Origin: Halomonas sp.
GTDB taxonomy: Bacteria > Pseudomonadota > Gammaproteobacteria > Pseudomonadales > Halomonadaceae
Direction of reading: 5' to 3'
NCBI RefSeq assembly: GCF_014859505.1
Contig: NZ_JACUUD010000017.1
Span: 1 to 40,841, forward strand
DNA length: 40,841 nucleotides
Part shown: positions 40,197 through 40,841 of the stretch, one piece after another
Numbering within the stretch: the first letter of the stretch is position 1
Layout: every line of letters starts with the position of its first letter
Translations under genes and position numbers: made by a program
The notes under the pieces: model-generated
The model's database searches: none
What the model was told of the DNA's origin: nothing
Seen by the model: the letters and a program-made list of their open reading frames with translations, nothing else

Positions 40197-40220
40197 AGCC
40201 AAGCTCATACGCCACCATGC

Positions 40221-40249
40221 AGAAAGGCCGCCCAGGGGGCGGCCTTTCT
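40221..40249. terminator. bidirectional intrinsic terminator downstream of the serine ammonia-lyase gene
   Basis: A perfect 12-bp stem AGAAAGGCCGCC (40221-40232) and complement (40238-40249), loop CAGGG, with A/T-rich ends on both strands. It lies 33 bp beyond the lyase stop. Confidence 0.85.
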
Positions 40250-40281
40250 CGTCGGTGATGCCGAGTGTGACGGCGCTGGCC

Positions 40282-40841
40282 TCAGCACTCGATGGCGCTG
40301 ACGGCGAGCCCGCCCCTGGAGGTCTCCTTGTACTTCGCCTGCATGTCGGCGCCGGTGTCGCGCATGGTGCGGATCACCTTGTCCAGGGAGATGAAGTGCT
40401 CGCCGTCGCCGCGCAGCGCCATCTGGGCGGCGTTGATCGCCTTCACCGAGGCGATGGCGTTGCGCTCGATGCAGGGCACCTGAACGAGGCCGCCCACCGG
40501 GTCGCAGGTCAGCCCCAGGTTGTGCTCCAGGCCGATCTCGGCGGCGTTCTCCACCTGGGCCACGCTGCCCCCCATCACCTCGGTGAGGCCGGCGGCGGCC
40601 ATGGCGCAGGCGGAGCCCACCTCGCCCTGGCAGCCCACCTCGGCGCCGGAGATGGAGGCGTTCTTCTTGCACAGGATTCCCACCGCCCCGGCGGTGAGCA
40701 GGAAGTTCACCACGTCGCGCTCGCTCGCCCCCTTCCGGAACTGCATGTAGTAGTGCAGCACCGCGGGAATGATCCCCGCCGCGCCGTTGGTGGGGGCGGT
40801 GACCATGCGCCCGCCGGCGGCATTCTCCTCGTTGACCGCCA
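40282..40841 (-). CDS. L-serine ammonia-lyase, C-terminal part (gene runs off the window)
   Basis: The frame is open to the right edge at 40841; the 186 or so codons seen are the C-terminal alpha-domain portion of an iron-sulfur L-serine deaminase (SdaA/SdaB type), which converts L-serine to pyruvate and ammonia. The [4Fe-4S] cysteines are in [20 protein letters not shown] and [37 protein letters not shown] at the left of this part is also characteristic. The C-terminus ends ...[10 protein letters not shown], the Cys tail that caps the cluster in this family. A paralogue choice between sdaA and sdaB cannot be made from the fragment. Confidence 0.95.
   Translation of the reverse strand, partial: AVNEENAAGGRMVTAPTNGAAGIIPAVLHYYMQFRKGASERDVVNFLLTAGAVGILCKKNASISGAEVGCQGEVGSACAMAAAGLTEVMGGSVAQVENAAEIGLEHNLGLTCDPVGGLVQVPCIERNAIASVKAINAAQMALRGDGEHFISLDKVIRTMRDTGADMQAKYKETSRGGLAVSAIEC

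Overview
The window is high-GC chromosomal DNA from a gammaproteobacterium, most likely a Halomonas-like member of the Halomonadaceae. This rests on base composition, protein character and Pseudomonas-like gene order in housekeeping blocks such as ffh-rpsP-rimM-trmD-rplS and xerD-dsbC-hom-thrC. Genus level is inference; no rRNA gene is present. Almost all of the sequence is coding, and no insertion sequence, prophage or CRISPR array is visible.

Left end (1-4.3 kb): a tightly overlapping menaquinone cluster, menH-menB-menC-menE, on the + strand, entered from a gene (probably menD) that ends at base 6. It is followed by the first ~46 codons of a menI-type thioesterase, cut off exactly where the intact 3' end of the opposing pgeF begins. 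4.3-11.6 kb: pgeF-rluD (minus), bamD (plus), nadE (minus), a small membrane-anchored CxxC protein, thiO, a lone fimT pseudopilin and a YitT-type membrane protein. 11.7-18.1 kb, all minus: recJ, thrC, hom, dsbC, xerD. 18.2-22 kb, all minus: ffh, rpsP, rimM, trmD, rplS, with promoters visible before ffh and rpsP. 22-31 kb: ypjD/ccsA-like gene, a CorC/YfjD-like CBS protein, a plsC-like acyltransferase translationally coupled to a TetR regulator, a SRAP (YedK/HMCES) homologue lacking all four catalytic residues, a large M16 protease and sbcB. 31-36 kb: minC-minD-minE and a divergent 926-residue DUF349 protein. 36.1-37.2 kb: phaB and an initiator tRNA with a strong promoter.

Right end (37.2-40.3 kb) is accessory and decaying. 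Two near-identical ~100-bp units follow the tRNA, each carrying pieces of the tRNA 3' end and an intrinsic terminator. Then come a frameshifted LysR-type HTH remnant, an intact BKACE-family enzyme, an alpha/beta hydrolase with a large in-frame internal deletion, a PcaR/PobR-like IclR regulator with an operator-like palindrome in its promoter and a 42-bp near-perfect palindrome in its leader, and a transporter reduced to its two ends. The window closes with the 3' part of an L-serine ammonia-lyase gene.

The most notable items are the catalytically emptied SRAP protein, the tRNA-fMet 3'-end/terminator tandem array, the 42-bp palindrome before the IclR gene, and the men cluster occupying the place where clpB usually follows pgeF.
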